The notes under the pieces are model-generated. The model did not search any database. It was not told the origin of the DNA and was given only the letters and a program-made list of their open reading frames with translations. A stretch of DNA of 64,000 bases from Melioribacter sp. (GTDB lineage Bacteria; Bacteroidota; Ignavibacteria; Ignavibacteriales; Melioribacteraceae). The stretch's first letter is position 1, and each line of letters begins with the position of its first letter. The stretch spans positions 130,994 to 194,993 of the forward strand of contig JAOACD010000007.1 of NCBI GenBank assembly GCA_026417975.1. The letters run 5' to 3'. Below are positions 1-8,306 of the stretch, piece by piece. The position numbers were made by a program, and so were the translations under genes.

Positions 1-419
1 ACTTTGTTAAAGCCTGTTGTTCCACCATGAAGATGATTTTCACCATCATTAATTGTTAGTTGATACTCTTTCCCATCTAAAGTAAACTTTCCTTTATTTA
101 TTCTATTGCCATACCTTCCTACAATACATCCAAAATACGAACTGCCATTAATGTAATCTTCAAGATTATCATAACCCATAACAACATCATCAAACTTATT
201 ATTCTTATCAGGAACTTTTAAAGATACAATGGTAGCACCATAGTTAATTATTTTAATCTCCATTCCATTATCATTAGTAAGAGTATAAATATAGACATTT
301 TCACCATTTGGAAGTGTACCGAATAAATCTTTCTGGATCATTTTATTCCTCGAATTGCTTTTTTGACATGAAATTAATATGGACAGTAAAAATAAAAAAC
401 TAAATATTTTTCTAATCAT
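1..419 (-). CDS. galM: aldose 1-epimerase (galactose mutarotase), lipoprotein, 3' end cut by window edge
   Basis: The first ~139 residues of a galactose mutarotase, which interconverts alpha and beta anomers of aldoses. The minus-strand ATG at 417-419 opens a basic/hydrophobic leader ending in LISC, a lipoprotein signal with predicted lipidated Cys near residue 18, so the enzyme is probably membrane-anchored and periplasmic. After it come family motifs: an NYGATIVSLKVPD stretch, a GRYGNRI stretch and an NDGENHLHGG stretch containing the substrate-binding His. The rest of the gene, including the catalytic Glu, lies beyond base 1. The 159 bases between its start and the next gene show no recognisable signal. 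The family call is secure; lipidation is inferred from the lipobox. Confidence 0.88.
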   Translation of the reverse strand, partial: MIRKIFSFLFLLSILISCQKSNSRNKMIQKDLFGTLPNGENVYIYTLTNDNGMEIKIINYGATIVSLKVPDKNNKFDDVVMGYDNLEDYINGSSYFGCIVGRYGNRINKGKFTLDGKEYQLTINDGENHLHGGTTGFNK

Positions 420-578
420 AGTTAATACTTTTATAATTATACTAAAGTAATTTTCAATCTACATACAACTTTATTAAAAGTTAATTTACAAAAAATATCA
501 ATTAACATAAATAATTTTTTTACTAAGTATCTTTAGCATAGAGTACTTTGAATTTTGATAATTGAGTAGAACAAGTTG

Positions 579-1451
579 TTATTTATCATAACTAATTTTT
601 GGATAGCCTTTTTCTATAGGTAGCTCAAAACTTCTTGACCATTCATTCCATGATGCGAAATAATTTCTTACGTTTTCTATTCCCGCTAGCTTTAATGCAA
701 TAAACATATTTGATGAGCGACCACCCTTGAAGCAATAAATGTTAACAGTACTATCTTCACAAATATCGAATTTACTGAATAATTCCCTTAATTTTTCTGG
801 CGTTTTAAAATATGCAATACCATTTCTATGTTCCATTGTTTTATACCATTCAATCCAAATCGAGCAAGGTATTCTTCCCTTTCTTGGTGCAAAATCTGGT
901 CCATAGGGAGAAGAACTAATACCTAGCCACTCTGTATAATCCCTACAATCCAATTTAATAATTTTATCATTATACAATGAATTAAGCATTTCTTCTTGAG
1001 TTAAAATAATCGAATTATCTACACTTATATGAAAAATTTTTTGTTTAGGCTTTGGAATTTCTTTTGTTATTGGAAATTTTTTTAATAACCAAGCCTGATA
1101 TCCACCATTTAGTACTGCAACATCTTTATGCCCAAGATACTTTAATAAAAAATAACCTCGACACGATCTACCATAACCATTATCCATTGCATCTTCATAA
1201 ACTACAACCTTTTCTGAGCCATCAATACCTATATCACCAAATATCTGAGCAAACTTTTGAGCCATTCTTAAATAACCGCCATTTTCTTTTGTGCTTAAAT
1301 AAGTAAATACATCATAAACATTTATTGCACCAGGAATATGCTCAACGAGATAATCTTCTGGTTCACGAGTGTCTATAATTATTAAATTTTCTTTATCCAT
1401 TAATTCAAACAATTCTTCTGCTTCAATTAAGTAGTTGATTTTATTATTCAT
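579..1451 (-). CDS. sulfurtransferase with two rhodanese domains
   Basis: A 290-residue tandem rhodanese of the thiosulfate/3-mercaptopyruvate sulfurtransferase type, which moves sulfane sulfur to a thiophilic acceptor. The N-terminal domain (about 1-130) holds the DTREPEDYLVEHIPGA signature and is normally structural. The C-terminal domain (about 150-285) carries the active-site Cys240 in a CFKGGRSS loop. That loop differs from both the CRKGVTA loop of thiosulfate enzymes and the CG(S/A)GVTA loop of mercaptopyruvate enzymes, so the preferred donor cannot be assigned. Length is typical for the family. It sits alone, 58 bases downstream of the UMF1 transporter gene. Probably cytoplasmic; no signal peptide is seen. 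Confidence 0.88.
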   Translation of the reverse strand: MNNKINYLIEAEELFELMDKENLIIIDTREPEDYLVEHIPGAINVYDVFTYLSTKENGGYLRMAQKFAQIFGDIGIDGSEKVVVYEDAMDNGYGRSCRGYFLLKYLGHKDVAVLNGGYQAWLLKKFPITKEIPKPKQKIFHISVDNSIILTQEEMLNSLYNDKIIKLDCRDYTEWLGISSSPYGPDFAPRKGRIPCSIWIEWYKTMEHRNGIAYFKTPEKLRELFSKFDICEDSTVNIYCFKGGRSSNMFIALKLAGIENVRNYFASWNEWSRSFELPIEKGYPKISYDK

Positions 1452-1509
1452 ATTAACATTTCTATTTTTTACAATTAATATCGAACAAAAAAGGCTTTTT
1501 TAAATACGT

Positions 1510-2829
1510 CTATTTGGTCTGAGAAATTTTATCGGGATCTTTGACATATGATAGCAATATAATGCCAGATAAAAAGAAAAAGCAGACTGAAAGGATGGCA
1601 AACTTCTGAGTCCCTGTCAAATAACTTATAATTCCAAAAACCAAAGGACCAATAATAGCAGAACTTTTACCAAAAAATGAATAGAATCCAAAAAATTCCG
1701 TTTTTCTTTCTAAAGGAATTAATTTAGACATCAAACTTCGGCTTGTTGATTGTGTTGCCCCCATTACACTACCAGCGAATAATCCTACCAAGTAAAAGCT
1801 ATAGTGATGTACAGAATTCAAATCAATATTAAAAAACTTTGATGACACTTTTATAAAAAAACTTTCTTTGTCACTCGTAACAAAAGCAAATAATATAGTT
1901 ACAATCCAAACTATAAGAGATATCATTAATGATTTTTTTGAGCCATAAGAATCAGCTAGTAATCCAAATAAAACTGAACCTAGAATTGCTGTAGTCTGTA
2001 CTATTATAAAAAAAACAATTAATTCTTCAAATGAAAACTTCAAAGTAGTAGAAGCATAATTACCAGAAAAATATATTACTGTATTAACACCTTCTATAAA
2101 TAAAAAAAAAGAAAGAAGAAACAGAACTAAATTTTTATGATTTTTCAAATTCTTGATTGTAAAAGAAACCCTTTGAAAACCAATTTTTAAAAAAGAAATA
2201 TTATTGTTTACAAATTTTTTAGACTCTTTAATAAATAAAAAAAGTGGTAAAGCAAACAATAAAAAAATAAATGCGGATAGCGGAAAAGTTTCCTTAATCA
2301 TATTACTTTTTATAAAAGGGTAAACAACTAATAAGGTGGTTAATGAACCAAAATAACCCATAGCAAAACCATAACCACTTACTCTTCCATAATTTTTAGG
2401 TTTAGTAATTTCTGGTAGAAAAGCATCATAAAAAACTAGGCCTGCTTCAAAACCTACATTGGAAAGAACAAAAAGAATAATCCCTAAAATAATTTCGCCT
2501 TTGCTTACAAAATAAAGAAGAGAAGTACAGATTACACATATCAGTGTAAAAAAAAGTAAAAACCTTTTCTTACCAGCTGAATAATCTGCAATAGCCCCAA
2601 GTATAGGTGAAATTAATGCAGTAATTAACATAGAAATGCTTGTTCCAATACTCCAATAAAAATCTCCTATTGGTTTGCCCTCTGCAACAATCTGCTTAAA
2701 ATAAACTGCATAAATAAAAGTAACTACAATAATAGAGTAAGATGTATTTGCAAAATCAAATAGTGTCCAAATAAATATTCGAGATTTATCATTAAGACTT
2801 TTTTGACTTTTTAGGGAGCGAATGTTCAA
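1510..2829 (-). CDS. UMF1/Atg22-like MFS transporter
   Basis: A 439-residue membrane protein with about 12 hydrophobic helices that belongs to the UMF1 (Vacuole effluxer Atg22-like) branch of the major facilitator superfamily. The opening WTLFDFANTSYS motif is characteristic of that branch. Substrates of bacterial members are not known. The chosen start is TTG at 2827-2829. No ATG is available before the first helix, and a GAGG Shine-Dalgarno lies five bases upstream of the TTG. This makes the gene overlap the 3' end of nusB by 38 bases, so the two are probably translationally coupled and co-transcribed. Confidence 0.82.
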   Translation of the reverse strand: MNIRSLKSQKSLNDKSRIFIWTLFDFANTSYSIIVVTFIYAVYFKQIVAEGKPIGDFYWSIGTSISMLITALISPILGAIADYSAGKKRFLLFFTLICVICTSLLYFVSKGEIILGIILFVLSNVGFEAGLVFYDAFLPEITKPKNYGRVSGYGFAMGYFGSLTTLLVVYPFIKSNMIKETFPLSAFIFLLFALPLFLFIKESKKFVNNNISFLKIGFQRVSFTIKNLKNHKNLVLFLLSFFLFIEGVNTVIYFSGNYASTTLKFSFEELIVFFIIVQTTAILGSVLFGLLADSYGSKKSLMISLIVWIVTILFAFVTSDKESFFIKVSSKFFNIDLNSVHHYSFYLVGLFAGSVMGATQSTSRSLMSKLIPLERKTEFFGFYSFFGKSSAIIGPLVFGIISYLTGTQKFAILSVCFFFLSGIILLSYVKDPDKISQTK

Positions 2830-3274
2830 TAAGTCCTCGCCCAGATTTGTTAAGTTGTCCAGAATTTTTTAATTCATTGTAAATTGCATCAAGGACGCCA
2901 TTTATAAATTTATTGCTATTAGAAGTAGAAAAGTCTTTTGCAATTTCTATTATTTCATTTATTGTTACTTTTGGGGGAATATCAGGAAAAAACATTAACT
3001 CAGTTATACCAATCCTTAGTAAAATTCTATCTATAAGCGCAATCCTATCCATTTCCCAATTAGCTACTTTTTCTTGAATTTTTTTATCCAGCAGCTCTAT
3101 ATTGCTTATAGTTTTATATATTAATTGTTTTGCGAAATCAATATCGGTCTGAGATGATAATTCAGATAAAACTAAATTAATAAGACTTTCTAATCCTTCC
3201 CCGTTTAGCTCATATGCATAAAGAATTTGTAAAGCTTTTTCTCTTAATAATCTTCTGTTAGTTTTTTTTGCCAT
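2792..3274 (-). CDS. nusB: transcription antitermination factor NusB
   Basis: A small all-helical RNA-binding protein of about 160 residues that, with NusE (S10), binds boxA RNA during rRNA antitermination. Visible family features are the basic N-terminal RRLLREKALQILYAYE stretch and the C-terminal DIPPKVTINEIIEIAKDFS followed by KFINGVLDAI. An in-frame TTG lies 15 bases upstream, but ATG at 3272-3274, giving MAKKTNRR, matches the usual NusB N-terminus, so it is preferred. The gene lies 49 bases downstream of the DUF218 gene and its end overlaps the UMF1 transporter start. Length is normal. Confidence 0.9.
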   Translation of the reverse strand: MAKKTNRRLLREKALQILYAYELNGEGLESLINLVLSELSSQTDIDFAKQLIYKTISNIELLDKKIQEKVANWEMDRIALIDRILLRIGITELMFFPDIPPKVTINEIIEIAKDFSTSNSNKFINGVLDAIYNELKNSGQLNKSGRGLIEHSLPKKSKKS

Positions 3275-3323
3275 AAAGTTTAAGAACAAAATTTTTACTT
3301 ACAAAATTAAAATAATAATTAAA

Positions 3324-4346
3324 TTAAATAGCAAATAACCAAAATAAAAGCAATGCAATAGCTTCGCGAAAACGATAATACAATGTTTTTGAAAATAATA
3401 ACTTATAATCTGATGCAATTGCTTCCGCTTTGACATGGAAAAATTTACAAATTTGCATTATTCTTGGTAAATGAAAACTATCTGAAACAATCAATATTTT
3501 TTTATTTGCTAAACTATCTTCCAAACTTTTTAGATATTTAATCTGTTCGGTAGTTGTTGATGACTTATTTTCAACTATTAAGTCCTTATTTGGTACTCCT
3601 AATCTTGTTAATAGAATAAAAGCTGCTTCTGCTTCTGAAACTTCTCCAGGAGCATTACCCCCTGTTACAATTATTCTTTTGAGTCTTTTTTCTTGATACA
3701 TTTCAAAAGCTTTTCTAATTCTTCCCTCAAATATTGGACTAGGTTTATTTTTACTCCATACTGCGGCTCCAGGAATCATTGCTATTTCATATTGGACAAA
3801 ATCGTCTCTCTTGTAACTATACTTTTTAACATCCCAAACATAAAAAATTGAAACAATTATCAATAACATAACAACAAAAATAGTTCTCACTATTGTTCTT
3901 AGTTCATGTAATTTTTCTATGAAGAAAATAGCACCCCAGATGTATAAGACCACGTAAATAATTATTAAAAAACTCAAGATATAGAAAAAACCAGTATATA
4001 CTTTTTTAATTTGAAAGGAGAATAAGTATGAACTCTGGTCGTAAACAAAAAACTCCGAACTAAGATATACTAAAACCAAAAGAAAATTTGCAATTACTAA
4101 AAGAAATACTATGAATTTTTTTTGAGCTGGTTTGAAATTTTTTTCCTTAAAATTAGCAACTAAAATTCCAATAAATAATAAACCACTAAAAACAATATTA
4201 ACTATATTTCCTAAGTAACGAAATGAATAATTTTTAATTGATAGGCCGTTAGTATAATACTTTAGGAAAGATAAGCCAATCAAATAAAGAATTGATAAAA
4301 TTAAACTTATTAATAAAAAATTATTTCTCAAACTTTTCTTAGCCAA
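3324..4346 (-). CDS. membrane protein with C-terminal DUF218 (SanA/YdcF/ElyC-like) domain
   Basis: A 340-residue protein with about six hydrophobic segments in the first ~175 residues, followed by a DUF218 domain (about 185-310). The domain shows the hallmark MIPGAAVW opening, a GRIRKAFEMY stretch, an IVTGGNAPGE loop, the VENKSSTTTEQ segment and a SDSFHLPR segment. DUF218 proteins such as E. coli ElyC and SanA are envelope-related, but their biochemical activity is not settled. A membrane-domain-plus-DUF218 layout resembles ElyC. It lies between the ABC ATPase gene (13 bases upstream) and nusB. Role in envelope maintenance is inference. Confidence 0.82.
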   Translation of the reverse strand: MAKKSLRNNFLLISLILSILYLIGLSFLKYYTNGLSIKNYSFRYLGNIVNIVFSGLLFIGILVANFKEKNFKPAQKKFIVFLLVIANFLLVLVYLSSEFFVYDQSSYLFSFQIKKVYTGFFYILSFLIIIYVVLYIWGAIFFIEKLHELRTIVRTIFVVMLLIIVSIFYVWDVKKYSYKRDDFVQYEIAMIPGAAVWSKNKPSPIFEGRIRKAFEMYQEKRLKRIIVTGGNAPGEVSEAEAAFILLTRLGVPNKDLIVENKSSTTTEQIKYLKSLEDSLANKKILIVSDSFHLPRIMQICKFFHVKAEAIASDYKLLFSKTLYYRFREAIALLLFWLFAI

Positions 4347-4359
4347 TTTTAGTCACTTG

Positions 4360-5148
4360 TTATATAGGATTAATTAACACATTAAAAACATTATCTTTTT
4401 CTGACTTATAAACTTTAGTATTTATATTAAAAACATTTTTAATATTTTCTTCTTTCAAAAGTTCACTTTTAGAACCGCTCTCAATAATTTGACCATTAAG
4501 AATAAAAGCTACTTCGTCAGCATAAATTCCAGCTAAGTTCAAATCGTGTGTCACAGCTAGAATAGTCAACTTTTTTTCATCTTTAAGTTTTTTTAATAAA
4601 TCGAAAGTTGAAATCTGATGCTCTAAATCTAGGTGTGCATTAGGTTCATCTAACAAAATAAACTCTGGATTTTGAGCAAGAGCCTTAGCAATTACAACTC
4701 TTTGAAGTTCACCACCTGATATCTCATTAATTCCTTTTTTCCTTAAGTGACTTATTTCTAATATGTCAAGAATTTCATTTACAATCTTTTTATCTTCTTC
4801 TTTTTCAAAACCCATAAAATTCAAATAAGGGGTTCTTCCCATCATTACAAACTCGTATACAGAATAAGGGAAAATAGTAACTATGGATTGTGGAACATAT
4901 GCTATCATTTTAGATAATTCTTTTCTACTAATTGAGGATAGCTCTTTATTACGGAATTTTATACTACCTGAATTATAATTAAGTATCCTAATAATTAATT
5001 TTAATAATGTAGACTTTCCACTACCATTTGGACCCAATAAAGTAACAAAAGAGCCAATATCTACTCCCCAATCTTTAATTTTTATTTCAAAGCGATAGTT
5101 ATTATTTGAGGGGTAAGAAAATTTTAAGTTTTCGATTTTGAGTAACAA
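4360..5148 (-). CDS. ABC transporter ATP-binding protein, FecE/BtuD-type
   Basis: A 262-residue ATPase of the iron-siderophore/heme/cobalamin importer class. Walker A is GPNGSGKST (about 39-47), the Q-loop is YVPQS, the signature is ISGGELQRV, Walker B is FILLDEPNAHLD and the switch His is in AVTHDLNLA. A PNAHLD D-loop and YEFVMMGRTPYL segment are typical of the FecE group. The start is TTG at 5146-5148 with only a weak AGG upstream. No permease or binding protein gene is next to it, so this is an orphan ATPase here. The gene upstream is tonB, which would fit outer-membrane iron or vitamin uptake, but that link is inference. Confidence 0.85.
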   Translation of the reverse strand: MLLKIENLKFSYPSNNNYRFEIKIKDWGVDIGSFVTLLGPNGSGKSTLLKLIIRILNYNSGSIKFRNKELSSISRKELSKMIAYVPQSIVTIFPYSVYEFVMMGRTPYLNFMGFEKEEDKKIVNEILDILEISHLRKKGINEISGGELQRVVIAKALAQNPEFILLDEPNAHLDLEHQISTFDLLKKLKDEKKLTILAVTHDLNLAGIYADEVAFILNGQIIESGSKSELLKEENIKNVFNINTKVYKSEKDNVFNVLINPI

Positions 5149-5224
5149 AACAAATACCTAAATACAATTTCAAAACAGTCACAAAATAAAAGTTTTATAA
5201 TTATTTTAGCAAAGTTCTATATAG

Positions 5225-5254
5225 AAAAAAGGCGCTATTATAGCGCCTTTTTTT
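5225..5254 (-). terminator. intrinsic terminator after tonB (bidirectional by symmetry)
   Basis: A perfect 7-bp stem GGCGCTA/TAGCGCC with a 3-base loop (5231-5247), flanked by an A run on one side and a T run on the other. On the minus strand it begins right after the tonB stop codon and ends in a U tract. It would separate tonB from the downstream ABC ATPase gene. Confidence 0.85.
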
Positions 5255-5912
5255 ATTGAAGTTTAAATACTATTGGGATGGAAACTTGAACTTTAACGGG
5301 TTTGCCTCTTTGTCTGCCAGGTTTAAATTTTGTTTGTAGTACAGCTTGAACTGCAGCTTCATCGCAACCTGCTCCAATACCTTTAATTACCTCTGCTTTA
5401 ACAACATCTCCATTTTCATTAACAAAAGCTTTAATAAAAACTCTTCCTTGTACACCAGCTCTTTTAGCAATTTCTGGATAAACTATTTTTTGTTGAATTG
5501 CTTCTATTCCACCTATTGGTTCTGGTTGTTCCTCAACTGCAACAAAGAAAACAGCCTCTTCTTCCTCCTCTTTAACTTCTTGTTTTGGAGGTGGAGGTGG
5601 TGCAGCAACTTGTTCATTTACATCTAACTCAGTAGCCCCAATCTCAACATCTTCCAAAACATCTTCAGAAGGAGCTTCAATTGGTATAGGTGGTTTAGGA
5701 GGAGGTGGAGGTGCACTTTCCTGTTTAGTATTAACAACATCTTCTACATTTACCAATTCCTGTGCTGCTTCAAGCTTAACTTTTTCTTTTTGAAATTGAG
5801 GAAAATACTTGAAAGCAACTATCGTAATTGCCAGAGAAATAATTAGACTTGTTTCGAACACTCTCTGGTATTTTCTTCTCAAATCAACCTTTGGATTTTT
5901 CTTTAAAGCCAC
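5253..5912 (-). CDS. tonB: energy transducer TonB
   Basis: A 219-residue TonB that couples the inner-membrane proton motive force (through ExbB/ExbD) to TonB-dependent outer-membrane receptors. A single N-terminal membrane anchor lies at about 20-37. It is followed by a periplasmic linker rich in proline and glutamate (PPPPPKPPIPIE, AAPPPPPKQE) and a C-terminal TonB domain from about 135. That domain has the YPEIAKRAGVQGRVFIKAFV strand and the KFKPGRQRGKPV segment that ends the fold. The start is GTG at 5910-5912, backed by a GGAGG ribosome site eight bases upstream. No exbB/exbD is adjacent. A strong terminator follows directly. Confidence 0.93.
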   Translation of the reverse strand: MALKKNPKVDLRRKYQRVFETSLIISLAITIVAFKYFPQFQKEKVKLEAAQELVNVEDVVNTKQESAPPPPPKPPIPIEAPSEDVLEDVEIGATELDVNEQVAAPPPPPKQEVKEEEEEAVFFVAVEEQPEPIGGIEAIQQKIVYPEIAKRAGVQGRVFIKAFVNENGDVVKAEVIKGIGAGCDEAAVQAVLQTKFKPGRQRGKPVKVQVSIPIVFKLQ

Positions 5913-6292
5913 TTAATAATCCTCCTTTTTCAGCATTTTTGCAGAAACTAACTTAACAAATAGATAAAGAATTGTCAATTAATTGAGAAAATTTTACACT
6001 AACTTTCAAATTTTTATCCAAAAAATTTTAAAATCACTAATCACAAATTAGCTTATGTGCATATTTTAGTTATTAGGTCTATCATAGTTTAGAAATAAAA
6101 TGGAATTTATAGCAAAAGAATGTGTACTTTTCACAAAAAATCTTCGATTAATTTGATACTTTATAGTCTTCCTCCTTTTGAGTTTTTTAAATAGTTTTTC
6201 CGATTTATTTCCTAACCATAGATTTAAATAATAAAGTTTTTATAATCAAAAAATTTATGCCATAATTGGTCTATCAAAATTTTTATTAATAA
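5913..6292. other. 380-base gap between vanZ-like gene and tonB
   Basis: No standard gene fits. The part next to tonB holds its ribosome site and a possible promoter. The middle contains, on minus, an AGGAGG at 6171-6176 followed six bases later by an open frame of 33 codons (6066-6164) that begins with ATA rather than a usual start codon; see the findings. Nothing else recognisable was seen. Confidence 0.5.
5950..5978 (-). promoter_or_regulatory. possible sigma70-type promoter for tonB
   Basis: The minus strand carries a perfect TTGACA (5973-5978), then 17 bases, then TAAGTT (5950-5955), a poor -10 box. Spacing and position about 40 bases upstream of the tonB GTG are right, but the -10 match is only three of six. 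Confidence 0.3.
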
Positions 6293-6724
6293 TTAATTCC
6301 TTATATCAATATTACTAACTTTTACAAAATAATATGATAAAACTACACCAAAAATACCACCTGACATATCTGCCAACCAATCTATAAAATCGCAATACCG
6401 ACCCGGCACATAAATTTGGTGAAGTTCATCGATAGTTGCATAAATTAATAAAAAGATTATTGTAAAAAGAAAAGATTTTTTTGAAATATGCATATTCTTT
6501 TTTTGAAAATGTAAACTTAACATTAAAAAAAACGCTAAAATTAAATAGGCAAAAAAATGTTCTACTTTATCTTGGTAATCAAAAAAATGAGGTAGCTTAT
6601 CTTGAGGGATTGTTGTCATTATGAATAAAAAAATCCAATAAATTACTAATGGTAAGTAAACAAAATATAAAGGATTTTTCTGAAAAGTTTTATACAAACG
6701 AGTTAATAAGGAATTTAATTGCAT
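6293..6724 (-). CDS. VanZ-like family membrane protein
   Basis: A 143-residue protein with four hydrophobic segments and the VanZ-family signatures: DYQDKVEHFFAYLILAF in the second segment, then ATIDELHQIYVPGR and DFIDWLADMSGG around the last two. VanZ itself gives low-level teicoplanin resistance in enterococci. Most family members are uncharacterised, so no resistance function should be assumed. The ATG start lies inside the 3' end of the NAD(P)HX repair gene (35-base overlap), indicating co-transcription with it. It is the last gene of the long minus-strand run that includes nuoJ-N. Confidence 0.82.
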   Translation of the reverse strand: MQLNSLLTRLYKTFQKNPLYFVYLPLVIYWIFLFIMTTIPQDKLPHFFDYQDKVEHFFAYLILAFFLMLSLHFQKKNMHISKKSFLFTIIFLLIYATIDELHQIYVPGRYCDFIDWLADMSGGIFGVVLSYYFVKVSNIDIRN

Positions 6725-8255
6725 TAGGGATTTCTTCCATTAAGTCGGTAGCTATATAACCATACTCTGTTTTTTTATCTAAAAGTAAATCTGCTGCTAA
6801 GCTGTGAATATAAACTGCGCTTATTAAGCTTTCTTCAATATTATCTGATTGTGCTTGAAAAGAAGCTATTAATCCAGTTAAAACATCACCAGAGCCAAAC
6901 TTAGCAAGACCAGGATTACCGGTTGTATTAATAAAGGTTTCTCCTTTAGGATTAAAAATCATAGTTGGAGCTCCTTTTAATACCAAATAACAACCTAAGT
7001 CTTTAGCAAACTGCTTTCCTATCGATAGCAAATTATTTTCTAAATCTTTTACTTCAATTCCTAGCAGATCTGCAAATTCTTTATGATGAGGTGTTAATAT
7101 TTTTCCTTTCAAATTAAATTTCTGATATTCTTTATTCCTAATAGCATAAATAGCATCGGCATCTATTACAATTTTTTTTGTTTTATATGAATTCAATATT
7201 TCTTTGACAGCTTCTTGAGTTTCTTCCTCTCTTCCTAAACCTGGGCCTATGGCAATAACATCTGTCCATTGCAATCTATCCATTAATTCATTTAAATTGT
7301 CTTTCGAAAGATAACCTTTTCCTTCGTCATCATAAGAATCCACAATAGCTGAATCTAGTTTTTGTTGAGCTAAAAGTTTTATTGATTTAGGAAAAGCAAG
7401 AAAGCAAGCTCCTGTACCAGATTTCATAATAGTATTAGTTGTAAAAAAAGAAGCTCCTGGCATCTTAGAAGAACCAGCTATAACAAATACTTTGCCTGCT
7501 GAATATTTATGAATATTTAATTCTTTAATAGGCAGTCCTACAAAAGCATCTTCTGGTTCAATTAAATAAGTGTCGACTGTCAATTTCTGATAATATTCTT
7601 CACCAATTCCAATAGAGCCTTTGACAATATTACCACAATTTGTGTAGCCTTTTCCATAAAACAATCCAGTTTTAAATTCTGAGAGTGTAACTGTTAAATC
7701 AGCATCAAAAATAGTTTCTCCTGTAGCTGTTTCTAAGTCAAGACCAGTTGGTAAATCTACAGCTATACGATAAGCATTGAGTTCATTGATATATTGGACA
7801 ATCTGTTTATATGGTTCATTCAAAATTCCCCTACTTCCTGTGCCAAGCATAGCATCAATAATAATATCACAATTATCCAGAATTGTTAAATCTTTAAGAC
7901 TTTGGTAAACAATTAATTTCGATTGTGGATACTCGGCAAGTAAATTTTTAATAATTCTAAAATTAATAAGAGCATCACCTTTCAATTCTTCTTCTGAACC
8001 AAGTGAAATGATGTAAACCGTAAATCCATTAATTACAAAATGTCTTGCTAAAGCAAATCCATCCCCACCATTATTTCCTTTACCACATACAATTCCTACA
8101 GTTTTAGTTTTAATATACTCTTTAGCATACTCTAAAACATAAAAATAAATACTACGAGCAGCATTTTCCATTAAAACTATGCTTGGAATTCCAAGAATAT
8201 TAATAGCAAAACTATCTGCTTCTCTAACTTGCTGTGTTGAGTATAAGGGAATCAT
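6690..8255 (-). CDS. nnr: bifunctional NAD(P)H-hydrate epimerase / ADP-dependent NAD(P)H-hydrate dehydratase
   Basis: A 521-residue metabolite-repair enzyme (YjeF type) that restores hydrated NAD(P)H. The N-terminal epimerase domain (about 1-215) has VCGKGNNGGDGFALARHF and the IIDAMLGTGSRG active-site loop. The C-terminal ribokinase-like dehydratase domain (about 235-515) has VIAGSSKMPGA, IAIGPGLGR, LTPHHKEFADLLG and the GSGDVLTGLIASF catalytic motif. Length is as expected for the fused form. It follows nuoN by 51 bases on the same strand, an apt place next to an NADH-oxidising complex, though the order may be chance. The ATG start is clear. Confidence 0.93.
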   Translation of the reverse strand: MIPLYSTQQVREADSFAINILGIPSIVLMENAARSIYFYVLEYAKEYIKTKTVGIVCGKGNNGGDGFALARHFVINGFTVYIISLGSEEELKGDALINFRIIKNLLAEYPQSKLIVYQSLKDLTILDNCDIIIDAMLGTGSRGILNEPYKQIVQYINELNAYRIAVDLPTGLDLETATGETIFDADLTVTLSEFKTGLFYGKGYTNCGNIVKGSIGIGEEYYQKLTVDTYLIEPEDAFVGLPIKELNIHKYSAGKVFVIAGSSKMPGASFFTTNTIMKSGTGACFLAFPKSIKLLAQQKLDSAIVDSYDDEGKGYLSKDNLNELMDRLQWTDVIAIGPGLGREEETQEAVKEILNSYKTKKIVIDADAIYAIRNKEYQKFNLKGKILTPHHKEFADLLGIEVKDLENNLLSIGKQFAKDLGCYLVLKGAPTMIFNPKGETFINTTGNPGLAKFGSGDVLTGLIASFQAQSDNIEESLISAVYIHSLAADLLLDKKTEYGYIATDLMEEIPNAIKFLINSFV

Positions 8256-8306
8256 TGGTTTAATTATTATAAAATGTACAAAACTAATGGTTTAATTTTA
8301 TTATTA

